In this document: positions 14,594 through 22,847 of the stretch, piece by piece | Layout of the letters: each line of letters begins with the position of its first letter | Numbering within the stretch: the first letter of the stretch is position 1 | Origin: Termitidicoccus mucosus | GTDB taxonomy: Bacteria > Verrucomicrobiota > Verrucomicrobiia > Opitutales > Opitutaceae | Assembly: GCF_038725785.1 (NCBI RefSeq) | Contig: NZ_CP109796.1 | Coordinates: forward strand, 682,001-746,000 | DNA length: 64,000 nucleotides | Direction of reading: 5' to 3' | Program-made: the position numbers and the translations under genes | The notes under the pieces: generated by a model | The model's database searches: none | Told to the model about the DNA's origin: nothing | Seen by the model: the letters and a program-made list of their open reading frames with translations, nothing else

Positions 14594-16237
14594 TTAATCG
14601 CCTCCCTCCGGTCTGAAATGAAGGATGTCGGAAAGGGCCACGTCGCCATCGAGCACCTTCTGGCTGCAATCCTGCCACAGGCTGGTGAAGTCGGAGGCCA
14701 GCCGGCGTATTTCCCTTTCCCCGGCTCCTTCCGCAATCGCCAGCCGCAGGTCCTGGTTTATCCAAAGGGCCTCGAAAAAGCCGATGCGGCCGAGGAATCC
14801 CGTGCCCAGGCAAAAGGAGCAGCCCGCCGGCTCGAAGATTTCCGCGCCGCTGTCTTCCGGCAGATTCAGGGCCCGCAATTCTTCGGGTTTGCAGGGGCGC
14901 TTTCGCCGGCAATGGGGGCAGAGCCGCCGGGCCAGCCGCTGGGCCAGGACGCCGATCAGCGTCGAGCCGATGAGGTAGCGTTCCACGCCGATGTCCGCCA
15001 GACGGGTCACCGCGCCCACCGAATCGTTGGTGTGGAGGGTGGACATGACCAGATGGCCGGTCATGGCCGCGCGCAGCCCGATCTCCGCCGTCTCCCGGTC
15101 CCGGACCTCGCCCACCAGAATCACATCCGGGTCGTGGCGCAAAAACGAACGCAGCGCCTGGGCAAAACCCACCTTGCCGCTGACCTGGACCTGGGTGATC
15201 CCCGCCAGGGTCTGCTCGACCGGGTCCTCCACGGTCAGCACGTTCAGTTCATTGATCGGGAGTTCGCGCATGGCGGCATAAAGGGTGGTGGACTTGCCGC
15301 TGCCCGTGGGGCCGGTGACCAGAATCATGCCGTGGGGCAGGCCGATGGCCCGGCGGAACCGTTCGAGCATCTGCCCCGACATGCCCAGTTGTCCGAGCGA
15401 CAATTGTCCGGTCTCCTGCCCGAGGATGCGCAGGGTGCACCGCTCGCCCCAGCGGGTGGGGATGGTGGCCACGCGGATGTCGGTTTCCGGCGTGTTCCAG
15501 TTCGTGACGGCGTATTTCATGGCGCCGTCCTGGGCCATGCGCTGCTCGGCGATGTCCAGGTTCGCCAGCACCTTGACCCGGTTGACCAAGGCCTCCTCGT
15601 CCGCCGCACTTAATGTGGAAGGGTATTCCTGCAAGTGCCCGTCCACCCGCAGCCGGATCCGCATGCCATCCTCCTGGGGCTCGAAATGGACGTCCGAGGC
15701 CCGGCGCAGCCAGGCCTCCTTCATGATATCGTCCAGCAGCCGGACCGGATCGTGCGGCTCGGCGCCCTCCATTATCGGGACCGGCTCCTGTGCGGTCGAT
15801 GGATCGGCCTTGCGACTGTCCGCGACGGCCTTTTTCAGGGTCTCGGGATCGGTCAGCGCCAGTTGAAAGGTCATCCCGGTGGCGCGCTCCACGCGTTCGA
15901 GGCTCAACCGGTCGTCGGGATCGGCCATGGCCAGCAACCGCGAGCCGTCCCTGGCCCGCACCGGCAGCATGAGCCGCGTTTGCCAGACCCGGCGCGGGAC
16001 TGCCGCCAGGACCTCGCTGTCGGCCTTCAGTTCGTCCAGTTGGAGAAAGGGGAGCCGCCGGATATCCGCCAGCGCGCGGTAAAGCGCCGCCTCGGGAAAC
16101 CGCCCGGCGCGAGTCACCGCCTCCACCAGGCTCAACCGTTCCCGCTTGGCCTCCAGCCGCAGCTTCGGGACCGCTTCCGCCGCCAGCAGGCCGACATGCA
16201 CGCCCGCGTCGATCAGGGTGTTTTCATTTGCCGCCAT
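14594..16237 (-). CDS. gspE: GspE/PilB assembly ATPase
   Basis: 547 residues from the ATG at 16237, with GGGAGG four nt further upstream than ideal but clear; an ATG at 16267 is the alternative. An N-terminal GspE/MshE-N domain (1-140) precedes the ATPase. Walker A GPTGSGKS is at 309-316, the Asp box and LTVEDPVE at about 334-341, Walker B DVILVGEVRD at 371-380, and the His box STLHTND at about 399-405. Two CxxC pairs (440/443 and 473/476) form the C-terminal zinc site typical of assembly ATPases. The start overlaps the PilT-like gene by 14 bp. It powers pseudopilus or pilus extension. Confidence 0.94.
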   Translation of the reverse strand: MAANENTLIDAGVHVGLLAAEAVPKLRLEAKRERLSLVEAVTRAGRFPEAALYRALADIRRLPFLQLDELKADSEVLAAVPRRVWQTRLMLPVRARDGSRLLAMADPDDRLSLERVERATGMTFQLALTDPETLKKAVADSRKADPSTAQEPVPIMEGAEPHDPVRLLDDIMKEAWLRRASDVHFEPQEDGMRIRLRVDGHLQEYPSTLSAADEEALVNRVKVLANLDIAEQRMAQDGAMKYAVTNWNTPETDIRVATIPTRWGERCTLRILGQETGQLSLGQLGMSGQMLERFRRAIGLPHGMILVTGPTGSGKSTTLYAAMRELPINELNVLTVEDPVEQTLAGITQVQVSGKVGFAQALRSFLRHDPDVILVGEVRDRETAEIGLRAAMTGHLVMSTLHTNDSVGAVTRLADIGVERYLIGSTLIGVLAQRLARRLCPHCRRKRPCKPEELRALNLPEDSGAEIFEPAGCSFCLGTGFLGRIGFFEALWINQDLRLAIAEGAGEREIRRLASDFTSLWQDCSQKVLDGDVALSDILHFRPEGGD

Positions 16238-17336
16238 GCTTGGTCCTCCCTCCCTGGGTGTCTCCATCCACCAGCCGGCCGAGGCCTTCCCAGTCGTTGC
16301 AGTACCGGGTGGCGGTTTCCCGGGTGATCTTCTTGTTTTTGACCAGCTGGGCCAGATACTGGTCCATGGTCCACATGCCGTTTCCCGCCCCGGATTCCAT
16401 CAGGGAATTGAGCTGCTCGGTTTTGGAGGTCCGGATCATGTGGGCCGCTGCCGGAGTGATCTTCAGCAGTTCGACCGCGGGCACGCGGCCCTGGCCGTTC
16501 ACCCCGAGCACCAGCCGCTGGGCGACGACCGCGCGAAGCACCATGGAAAACCGGTGCCGGGCCACCGCCTGCTCCTCCCCGGAAAAGGCGCCGATGAAGC
16601 GTTCCACCGCGCCCACCGCGGCCCCGGTGTGCAGGGTGGAGAAAACCAGATGCCCCGTCTCGGCCGCGATGATGGAGGCCTGCATGGTCTCCCGGTCCCG
16701 CATCTCCCCGACCATGATGACATCCGGATCCTCGCGCAGGCCCGCCCGCACGGCCTCGGCAAAGCTGGGCACGTCCGTGTGCACCTCGCGATGATGGACC
16801 AGGCTCCGGTGGTTGCGATGCACGAACTCCACCGGGTCCTCCACCGTCAGGATGTGGCAGTCCCGGTTGCGGTTGATCTCGTCCAGCAACACCGCCAAGG
16901 TCGTGGATTTTCCGCTGCCCGTGACGCCGGTCACCAGCACCAGCCCGGATTGGAGGCGGGCCAGTTCCCCCAATTCGGCCGGCAGCCCCAGTTCTTGCAG
17001 GGACAGGATGCTCTGGTCCAGATGCCGGACGGCGATGGCCGGCTGCCCCATCTCCCGGTAGCAGTTCACCCGGAACCGCTGGCCGTTCGCGGACGAATGC
17101 CCCAGATCGACGGTCCACCGCGAGCCGAATTCCTCCTGCTGCCGCGGCGTCATGATGCAGGCGGCCATGGCGCCGACGGTCTCCGCCCGGAGGATTTCCG
17201 CCCCATGCGCGCGGAGTTGCCCGTCGATGCGGAAGCGCACCGGCTCGTCGCTGGACAAGTGCATGTCGGAGGCGCCCAGTTGGATGCAGGTGCCCAGCAG
17301 GTTTTCGAATTGGTCTTTAACGGCCGCGCGGGTCAT
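16224..17336 (-). CDS. PilT-like ATPase
   Basis: 370 residues. N-terminal PAS-like domain (ASDMHLSSDEPVRFRIDG, 22-39), Walker A GVTGSGKS (137-144), LTVEDPVEF (163-171), Walker B DVIMVGEMRD (205-214), His box STLHTG (233-238) and the C-terminal retraction-ATPase helices (ITRETATRYCNDWEGL). PilT subfamily members depolymerise pili; the hallmark AIRNLIRE segment is here changed to ITPAAAHMIRT. It lacks GspE's zinc CxxC pairs. It lies between the PilO/GspM-like gene and gspE, with 1-bp and overlapping junctions, so a retraction-type motor is built into this cluster. True T2SS loci normally have no PilT. Confidence 0.9.
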   Translation of the reverse strand: MTRAAVKDQFENLLGTCIQLGASDMHLSSDEPVRFRIDGQLRAHGAEILRAETVGAMAACIMTPRQQEEFGSRWTVDLGHSSANGQRFRVNCYREMGQPAIAVRHLDQSILSLQELGLPAELGELARLQSGLVLVTGVTGSGKSTTLAVLLDEINRNRDCHILTVEDPVEFVHRNHRSLVHHREVHTDVPSFAEAVRAGLREDPDVIMVGEMRDRETMQASIIAAETGHLVFSTLHTGAAVGAVERFIGAFSGEEQAVARHRFSMVLRAVVAQRLVLGVNGQGRVPAVELLKITPAAAHMIRTSKTEQLNSLMESGAGNGMWTMDQYLAQLVKNKKITRETATRYCNDWEGLGRLVDGDTQGGRTKHGGK

Positions 17337-17337
17337 A

Positions 17338-17985
17338 TCACAGGGTCATCAGCAGTTGCACGTGGAGTTCGCCGGCGGAGGTGTCGCCCTGCGCCGATCC
17401 CCGTTCGTTCTTGGGATCCTTGGTGTAAAGTTTCAGGTTCACGACGCAGACATGGAAGGGGAGCGTCTCCAGTTCGTTGAGAAAATTGAACAGCGCCCCA
17501 AACCGGGCCTTGGCCGTGACATCGATCAAGGGACGCCCCAGCGCCCGGTCCACGGGGGCGTTTGCGGTCGTCGCCTTGCCTTCGAGGGAGACTCCTCTTC
17601 GCGAAATGGACACCAAGTCCACGCCGGTCCGCTCGGCCAGGGTGGAGAGGTCCAGCATCAATTTCTGCTGCACCTCGTCGGAATCCACCGGGGCAAACCG
17701 CGCATCCAGCTTTCCGAAAGCCTCCGACACCTCCTTCAATTGCTCCTCCACCTGTCCGATCCGGTTCTCCATGGTCCGCAGATTGGGGCCGCCGCCGGCT
17801 ATCTTATCCAGACTGGCCCGTTTTTCGATGCGGTCCTTGCGGCGGCTCAGCATCTTCTCCGCTTCGAAAAGCCGGCCGCTGCTGCCAACGTAGAAGGGGG
17901 CGTACACCGCCACCAATCCGAACAGGATCAGGATTTGGACCCGGAGCCGGTCGCCGGGCGACATTTTCCGCCATTTCTCAAGCAT
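17338..17985 (-). CDS. GspM/PilO-like inner-membrane protein
   Basis: 215 residues from the ATG at 17985 (GGGGGGAGGCAAAG directly upstream); an in-frame start 7 codons earlier is less well placed. A short Lys/Arg-rich cytoplasmic head is followed by one membrane helix (about 16-35, VQILILFGLVAVYAPFYV), a coiled coil (about 45-110) and a ferredoxin-like beta-alpha-beta domain ending in FNFLNELETLPFHVCVVNLKL and HVQLLMTL. This order is that of PilO and GspM, which link the GspL/PilN assembly to the secretin. It overlaps the upstream GspL-like gene by 8 bp, and its stop is 1 bp from the PilT-like start. Confidence 0.78.
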   Translation of the reverse strand: MLEKWRKMSPGDRLRVQILILFGLVAVYAPFYVGSSGRLFEAEKMLSRRKDRIEKRASLDKIAGGGPNLRTMENRIGQVEEQLKEVSEAFGKLDARFAPVDSDEVQQKLMLDLSTLAERTGVDLVSISRRGVSLEGKATTANAPVDRALGRPLIDVTAKARFGALFNFLNELETLPFHVCVVNLKLYTKDPKNERGSAQGDTSAGELHVQLLMTL

Positions 17986-19903
17986 CTTTGCCTCCCCCCG
18001 GCGCATCTGTCTTTACCAGCCGGACTTTGAGGATGAAACCCTCGATGCCGGACCGTCCCTTGCCGCGGGACAGCCGGATGTCCCCCACTTTGTAATTCCA
18101 GGGAGCCAGCTTCTCGTTGAGCAAATTGCCGAAGCGCTGTCCTTCGGTATCCCTGAGCGCCCAGCCTTCCAGGGAGAAGCCCGAGCCGTCGTTGTTTTCC
18201 ACCAGCAGATCCATCATCACCTCACCGGGGATGGCTTCGCTGATGGCCTCCAGCAGCCCCGGCACCAGCTTCTGGCGGCGGAGGATGACGTTGTTGAGAA
18301 CCTCCATGCGCCGTTTTTTTTCCATGAGCTCATGCTCCTTTTCGGCAAACACCTTCTCCAGATGCTTGATCTCGGTCTGCGTTTTGACGGCCTCGTTCTT
18401 GATCTGCAACTGGCGTTCATACTCGATATCCATCAGCTCCAGCGCCCATTCCTTCCTGCCGGCCTGGACGCGCAGGAAAAGCTCGGTGCCGGCCATGGCG
18501 ACCAGCACCAGGGCGATGATCGCCCACGGCCAGAATCCCCGGGATTTCCACAGGGGCGGGCGGGGCGGCTGGGCCTCGATTCTGGCCAGCAGGCCCGGAC
18601 CGCACAATCGCAGGGCATGCCGCGCCACGCCCTCCAGCGAAGCCGACACCGTCGGCGGACATCCCGGAGCCGCGCCGACTCCGGACGCATCCGGCGGAGG
18701 AAGCGGAAGAGGGCGGATTTCCGCCTCCCCCAGCGCCTGCTTCAGCGCGCCGATCACCGGGTCAAGTCCCTCCGGCGGCGCTGAAACATACACCACGCGG
18801 GTGCCGGGATGAATGCACTTGGCCGCGTCCGCCGCCACCGCGTCCGGCTCCGCCATTCCATGGGGGCAGGACCGGATGGAAATGGAGTCCAGCCGCCCGC
18901 CTGCACCCTGAAACAGGCCGAACTGCTCCTGCCGGATATCCACCAGCAGCCGGCCATCCCGCCCCGCAACCACGAGAGGGAAACCCGCCCCGAGTTGCGG
19001 ATAAATCCAGCCGCAAAATACGCCGTGTTTTTTGAAGGCCTGCACCCATTGGGTGCGCAGACCGTCGCCGATCCCCGCGCAATACCAGGCGAACCGGCCC
19101 TCTTCATCCGCGCCCGGCTGCGGGCTCCATCCGATCGCCAACTCGTCGTCCATGGCCGTGAGCGGTTCCTGCATGGCCAGGCACTCCTCGAGTTGTTCCC
19201 GGCTGACCAGCTCCCGATACGCGTTGAGCAGCGTTCCGCGATCCCGGGCGGAAGCCGCCGCGGTTTCCAACTCGCGACGCTGCTCCGGCGTCACATGGCT
19301 CCGGCCCTGCAACAGGGCGCCCAGCGGCCAGATGTCGTTTTGCCGGACGAAAACCTCCTCGAATTCCCAGCGCACCAGTTCGCGCATCTGGGCCCGAGGC
19401 TTGGGGCTTTTGGGGTCTACCGGAAGAAGCAGCAGTTCGCCCGCCGCCGAGGGCGTGATCAGGGCGGCCTTCCCGGGCAGCCGCCTTTTGGTTTGCGCGC
19501 GAAGCTGCTCCAGCACCTCGCCCACGGCGGCGGCGAAGTCGGGGGCGGCGGACATCGCCGGCGCGCTGCAAGCCAGAGAGCCGCCGACGCCGCGCCGGGC
19601 GACGATGCCGTAAAGACAAAAGCCGGTCGTTTCAAAAACAAGCAGGCTGCCGGGGACGCGGAGTTTGAAGCCGTCCAGCCGGCCGAGCATGCTTTTCCCA
19701 TGCTTTTGCTTCATCCCTGATTTCGCGACAGGATTGGGTGGCATGGGCGACCCGCCCATGTGCTGAGCGTCCGCACTGGTTTGGGCGTCAAGCCGCACGG
19801 GCGGGTCGCCCGTGCCACTCGATCCTCCAATCGCGGAATCCGGGGTCATGGTTCCCGCCCGGCGTCCGCCGATGTTCTGGAATATGCGCAGGATGTTTTT
19901 CAC
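17978..19903 (-). CDS. GspL-like (PilM+PilN-type) protein with a repeat-derived N-terminus
   Basis: Up to 641 residues from a GTG at 19903, 3 bp after the preceding stop. Residues about 85-400 form a diverged actin-like half, then come one membrane helix (457-477), a long coiled coil (about 480-540) and a PilN-like periplasmic domain (545-630); this is the GspL arrangement. Residues about 30-58 (GTGDPPVR ... HMGGSPMPPNP) are the translation of a GC-rich palindrome (19738-19818). Either the repeat was absorbed in frame, or translation really starts at the ATG at 19714 (MKQKHGKS), leaving 578 residues. No strong ribosome site decides. Its 3' end overlaps the PilO/GspM-like gene. Confidence 0.75.
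   Translation of the reverse strand: MKNILRIFQNIGGRRAGTMTPDSAIGGSSGTGDPPVRLDAQTSADAQHMGGSPMPPNPVAKSGMKQKHGKSMLGRLDGFKLRVPGSLLVFETTGFCLYGIVARRGVGGSLACSAPAMSAAPDFAAAVGEVLEQLRAQTKRRLPGKAALITPSAAGELLLLPVDPKSPKPRAQMRELVRWEFEEVFVRQNDIWPLGALLQGRSHVTPEQRRELETAAASARDRGTLLNAYRELVSREQLEECLAMQEPLTAMDDELAIGWSPQPGADEEGRFAWYCAGIGDGLRTQWVQAFKKHGVFCGWIYPQLGAGFPLVVAGRDGRLLVDIRQEQFGLFQGAGGRLDSISIRSCPHGMAEPDAVAADAAKCIHPGTRVVYVSAPPEGLDPVIGALKQALGEAEIRPLPLPPPDASGVGAAPGCPPTVSASLEGVARHALRLCGPGLLARIEAQPPRPPLWKSRGFWPWAIIALVLVAMAGTELFLRVQAGRKEWALELMDIEYERQLQIKNEAVKTQTEIKHLEKVFAEKEHELMEKKRRMEVLNNVILRRQKLVPGLLEAISEAIPGEVMMDLLVENNDGSGFSLEGWALRDTEGQRFGNLLNEKLAPWNYKVGDIRLSRGKGRSGIEGFILKVRLVKTDAPGGGKDA
19738..19818. repeat. 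GC-rich palindrome inside or before the GspL-like gene
   Basis: GTGGCATGGGCGACCCGCCC at the left (19738-19760 in full) pairs with CACGGGCGGGTCGCCCGTGC at the right (19796-19818), 21 of 23 positions, loop about 35 nt. A shorter version of the left arm (CATGGGCGGGACGCCCATG, 31907-31925) occurs in the spacer before the TonB receptor gene, so this is a dispersed family. Confidence 0.75.
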
Positions 19904-19906
19904 AGG

Positions 19907-21013
19907 TCAGCGAATCTCCAAAACCATGTCCGGCACTCCGCCCCGGGAGTAGAATTTGACCCGTTTGGTGATATACTGCTGCGTTCCCTTCCACTCCTCA
20001 GTGGCGACAAGGGCAGCAAGATCGGGTGTGTCACTGTGGCCTCCCCCCGGCTCATGCACCAGCACCAGAAGATGCTCACCCGTGGGAATCGGGACTCTGC
20101 CGGTATTTGGAAAGGGCGCCTCAAAATAATCCGAGTTGCCCAGCGAATTAACAAGGACTGCCGCGGTGCGCACGCTCTCCCAATTCGGGCCGTCGCCGTT
20201 TGCATCATTTTTATAGACCAGCAACGCCGCGCTCAAGTTGACGCCGCCGAGCTCCAGAATCGCTCCAGTCTTGTTATAAATCCGCACGCTTCTGCCCTGA
20301 ACATTGACCTGCCAGTCATCGGCCAGGATCGGCGGGCTCATGGGCATGTCCTGTTCATAGGGAGTTCCGGTCAGTTGGCCCTCCTTCCCGTCCAGCCCGT
20401 AGCTGTCCACATACCATCGGTCCTGGCTGCGGGTGACGCACCAGCCGTGGTTGTCGGCATCCACATTGTTGCCTTCATTCCCGCTTCCGCCGTCGGGCAG
20501 GGTGGGGCAGTCGATGCCCGCGGTCCCGTCGGAACCAAGCTCGGTCCCCCAGCCATCCCTGAACCAGCCGTTGGCCAAGGCGGCCACGTAGGCGCCGCGA
20601 TGCCCTTTCATCAGCAGATGTTCGGGTTGCTCCAGCTTGGCCTCTCCGGCGCTTCCCTGATTGAATACAGGGGCGGTCAGGCCAAACGCATCATGCGCAA
20701 CGGCAGGTTCCACGCTGTCGTCAACGATCCGTGTCACCAGTGCCTTGATATTCTCGGGCAGCACGCCGTTATCCACCACGTATCCGCTCAGGATGCCGCG
20801 TTCCAAGGCCGCCGCGCCCGTGGGGCCGAGGACCGCGCCGCGGATGGCGTCCAGCCGGTTTCGCGTGTCGTCGTAACGCACCTGGGCGATGTTGTCGCCG
20901 ACCGTGCTCGTGAGCATCCAGGCCACCGCCGACAGGATGACGATCACCAGCAATAACTCCAAAAGGGTAAAGCCTGCCGCGCGCGAGTGATTGGAAGATG
21001 TCTGGCGCATCAA
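19907..21013 (-). CDS. Large pseudopilin-like protein (third in cluster)
   Basis: 368 residues. A prepilin leader ends in AAG|FTLLELLLVIVILSAVAWML: cleavage site Gly-Phe, methylated Phe1 and Glu5, and a hydrophobic helix (15-35). The remainder is long for a pseudopilin and contains conserved-looking Trp/Gly segments (HRGAYVAALANGWFRDGWGT, DDWQVNVQGRSVRIYNK) without a family I can name; GspK is the usual large minor pseudopilin but I see no diagnostic motif. The start overlaps the stop of the small lipoprotein gene by 4 bp (ATGA-type). It is the final pseudopilin before the GspL-like gene. Confidence 0.8.
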   Translation of the reverse strand: MMRQTSSNHSRAAGFTLLELLLVIVILSAVAWMLTSTVGDNIAQVRYDDTRNRLDAIRGAVLGPTGAAALERGILSGYVVDNGVLPENIKALVTRIVDDSVEPAVAHDAFGLTAPVFNQGSAGEAKLEQPEHLLMKGHRGAYVAALANGWFRDGWGTELGSDGTAGIDCPTLPDGGSGNEGNNVDADNHGWCVTRSQDRWYVDSYGLDGKEGQLTGTPYEQDMPMSPPILADDWQVNVQGRSVRIYNKTGAILELGGVNLSAALLVYKNDANGDGPNWESVRTAAVLVNSLGNSDYFEAPFPNTGRVPIPTGEHLLVLVHEPGGGHSDTPDLAALVATEEWKGTQQYITKRVKFYSRGGVPDMVLEIR

Positions 21014-21561
21014 CGCACGCCCTCCTCCCGCCCGGCGGGAACGAAGTCCACCACCAGCAACGCGGGCCCTTTTGAATAGCTATAAACATGATAACCGGAA
21101 AACCGCGCCTCGGCCCCCTCTGCCAATTCCTCCACGAGTCGCGCCGCCGCCTGTTTTTCAACGTAAACGGGGACGATGCGGCCTTCCTTGGATTCCACGA
21201 ACATCCTGTGCCCGACCTCAGGCAGCGGCCTGATATCCGCGACCTCCAGGGCGGTGTAGATATAGGTCATTTGCTTCTCCTCGGGCCGCCGTTTCATGCG
21301 GGCCGCAAAACTCACGGGCACCGCCATCTTGACCAGTTTCCGGCCCTTGAATTCGCCGACGTCCGCAATTTCCCGTTCGATGAACCGATCCAGTTCAATC
21401 GCTTCAAACTCCCGCCCCGCTGCCTTGGCGCCCTCCTTTGCCGACCTCGCGGCCTGATTCTGGTCGGTCACTTCGGATTTTTCTTTCTGGGTGCAAGCTC
21501 CCATGGTCGCCACGGCGGCCATGAGTAAGAGCAGAAAAGGTATTTTCGATAAAAAGTTCAT
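21010..21561 (-). CDS. Small lipoprotein between pseudopilin genes
   Basis: 183 residues from the ATG at 21561 with a lipoprotein signal (hydrophobic IPFLLLLMAAVATM then lipobox MGAC, Cys at about 22). After the lipobox is a charged Lys/Glu/Ala-rich region, then a mixed alpha/beta domain with IELDRFIEREIADVGEFKGR, MTYIYTALEVADIRPLPEVG and a C-terminal YHVYSYSKGPALLVVDFVPA. I do not recognise the family. A longer frame starts at 21642 but would add a non-signal stretch and overlap gspG. Position inside the operon suggests a periplasmic or outer-membrane accessory factor, such as a secretin pilotin or pseudopilus cap; that is inference. Confidence 0.7.
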   Translation of the reverse strand: MNFLSKIPFLLLLMAAVATMGACTQKEKSEVTDQNQAARSAKEGAKAAGREFEAIELDRFIEREIADVGEFKGRKLVKMAVPVSFAARMKRRPEEKQMTYIYTALEVADIRPLPEVGHRMFVESKEGRIVPVYVEKQAAARLVEELAEGAEARFSGYHVYSYSKGPALLVVDFVPAGREEGVR

Positions 21562-21634
21562 ATCCGGCCACCCGCACAGCGCGGCGGCATTCGGTCTGAA
21601 GCCCGGGAGTCTTGTCGGTTGTTCGTTGGTGTTC

Positions 21635-22393
21635 TCAATCAATACTTAATTGAATGTCGTCGTCCGTGCCGTATTCACCGTCCGGTCCCATGCTGACGAG
21701 CCCCATCCTGACCACCGAGGCATCGGCATCTAGGTCGAGAAAGAGATAGGGCCGTCCCCATTTTTCACGTTTCGTGCCGCCCGGAGTGGCGCTCCAGTCC
21801 AAACGGGCATTAGCGGTCCGATGGTCGAAGGGGTCCGCGAGGCCCGGCACATTTGGGATGCGGTTTCCCGCCAAAGGGTCGCCGCTGACATCGCCGAGCG
21901 CCGTTCCGTCGTTGATGCCATCGCCGATATCAACAAAACCATCCTCGAAGCCCTTCAAGTAAGGCCCGCGCCAGCCCCGGCCCGATTCGGGGGTCCACGT
22001 TTCCAACGGGTGGCCGGTGCCGGCCAGCGGACTCGTCGAGGCCAGCAACTGGTAAAAGTTGGCCGGCGAATAGAACCACCGCTCCCTTTCGGCGGCACTG
22101 GCGCTGGTTCCCAGATAAGAGTTCAGGTTTGCGTAGGGAACGCCGTCGCTGTCCGACAAGGCGAAAGGCCCGGTCTTTGGGTAATAGCCGGTGTCGGCCT
22201 TGAACTGGCGGATGGCCTTGGCGATTTCCTGCATCTCCACGCGCACCAGCCTGTCGTTGGCATTTTCGCCCACGCCCCGAAACGTGCCGGTGGCGATAAA
22301 CGCCACCGCCGCCAGCAGCGAGACGACCACCAGCAGTTCGATGAGGCTGAAGCCCTGCTTCTTGCGGCCCAAAGCGGACTTCACTCGACGCAA
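21635..22393 (-). CDS. gspG: Major pseudopilin GspG-like
   Basis: 252 residues. Leader MRRVKSALGRKKQG|FSLIELLVVVSLLAAVAFIA gives the Gly-Phe cleavage and Glu5. The C-terminus SMGPDGEYGTDDDI is the calcium-binding loop typical of GspG major pseudopilins. It is about 100 residues longer than usual GspG (about 140), with an insert in the middle (about 75-190). An alpha segment IAKAIRQFKADTGYYPKTG matches GspG (usually TGRYPTT). The start overlaps the upstream small-lipoprotein gene by 13 bp. The assignment rests on the loop and the leader. Confidence 0.82.
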   Translation of the reverse strand: MRRVKSALGRKKQGFSLIELLVVVSLLAAVAFIATGTFRGVGENANDRLVRVEMQEIAKAIRQFKADTGYYPKTGPFALSDSDGVPYANLNSYLGTSASAAERERWFYSPANFYQLLASTSPLAGTGHPLETWTPESGRGWRGPYLKGFEDGFVDIGDGINDGTALGDVSGDPLAGNRIPNVPGLADPFDHRTANARLDWSATPGGTKREKWGRPYLFLDLDADASVVRMGLVSMGPDGEYGTDDDIQLSID

Positions 22394-22704
22394 GCAGCCC
22401 TCGCTTTCTCCATGGACTCTTTAAAGTCGGCGCCGTATTTGCGCCGGGCTTTGTTGACCGCGGTCTTCTCGTCCGAGCCCGCGTTCATCAGCTCCGCCAT
22501 GTAATTATAGGGCTCGGCATCCACGGTCTTGCGCATCTGCCGCGCAAAGCACTCGGCCTGTTCCGCAGGCATGCCCGATTTGACCAGACCGGCTTTCATC
22601 TTTTCCTCATTCGGCCCGCCGCATCCTGCTGACAGGAGTGGTAGCGCGAGAAGCAGCAGCAGTCCGGGGACTAGCGGCGAAAACCGCTTGCTTTTGGTTT
22701 TCAT
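22381..22704 (-). CDS. Small lipoprotein upstream of gspG
   Basis: 107 residues with a lipoprotein signal: charged head MKTKSKR, hydrophobic LVPGLLLLLALPLL, lipobox LSAGC (Cys at 28). The mature part is about 80 residues, largely helical and Lys/Glu-rich, with two further cysteines (CFARQMRKT and the C-terminal RAACVE), which could form a disulfide. The fold is a small helical bundle with no family I recognise. A CFARQM stretch and a net-charged surface are reminiscent of small secretin-pilotin proteins, but that is only a guess from context. It overlaps gspG by 13 bp, so translation is probably coupled. Confidence 0.65.
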   Translation of the reverse strand: MKTKSKRFSPLVPGLLLLLALPLLSAGCGGPNEEKMKAGLVKSGMPAEQAECFARQMRKTVDAEPYNYMAELMNAGSDEKTAVNKARRKYGADFKESMEKARAACVE

Positions 22705-22788
22705 GGGTTCGTATTCTTTTTTTGATATTTAAGGATCGGAGCCCGGATCATATTGAAAGGTCGCTCCTTCTCTGACCCGGGCCCCTCA

Positions 22789-22847
22789 TTAAGCATCAGG
22801 TGTATCGGGCGTGACCAAAATCACTCTCGATACACTTCCAATGCTTA
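22789..22847. terminator. 27-bp hairpin at the 3' end of the first pseudopilin gene
   Basis: TTAAGCATCAGGTGTATCGG at 22789 pairs with the inverted CCGATACACTT-like arm that ends at the pseudopilin stop codon (right arm 22821-22847), about 21 of 26 positions and a 6-nt loop. No T-run follows on the minus strand, so attenuation or mRNA-end stabilisation between the first pseudopilin and the rest of the operon is more likely than full termination. Confidence 0.55.
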
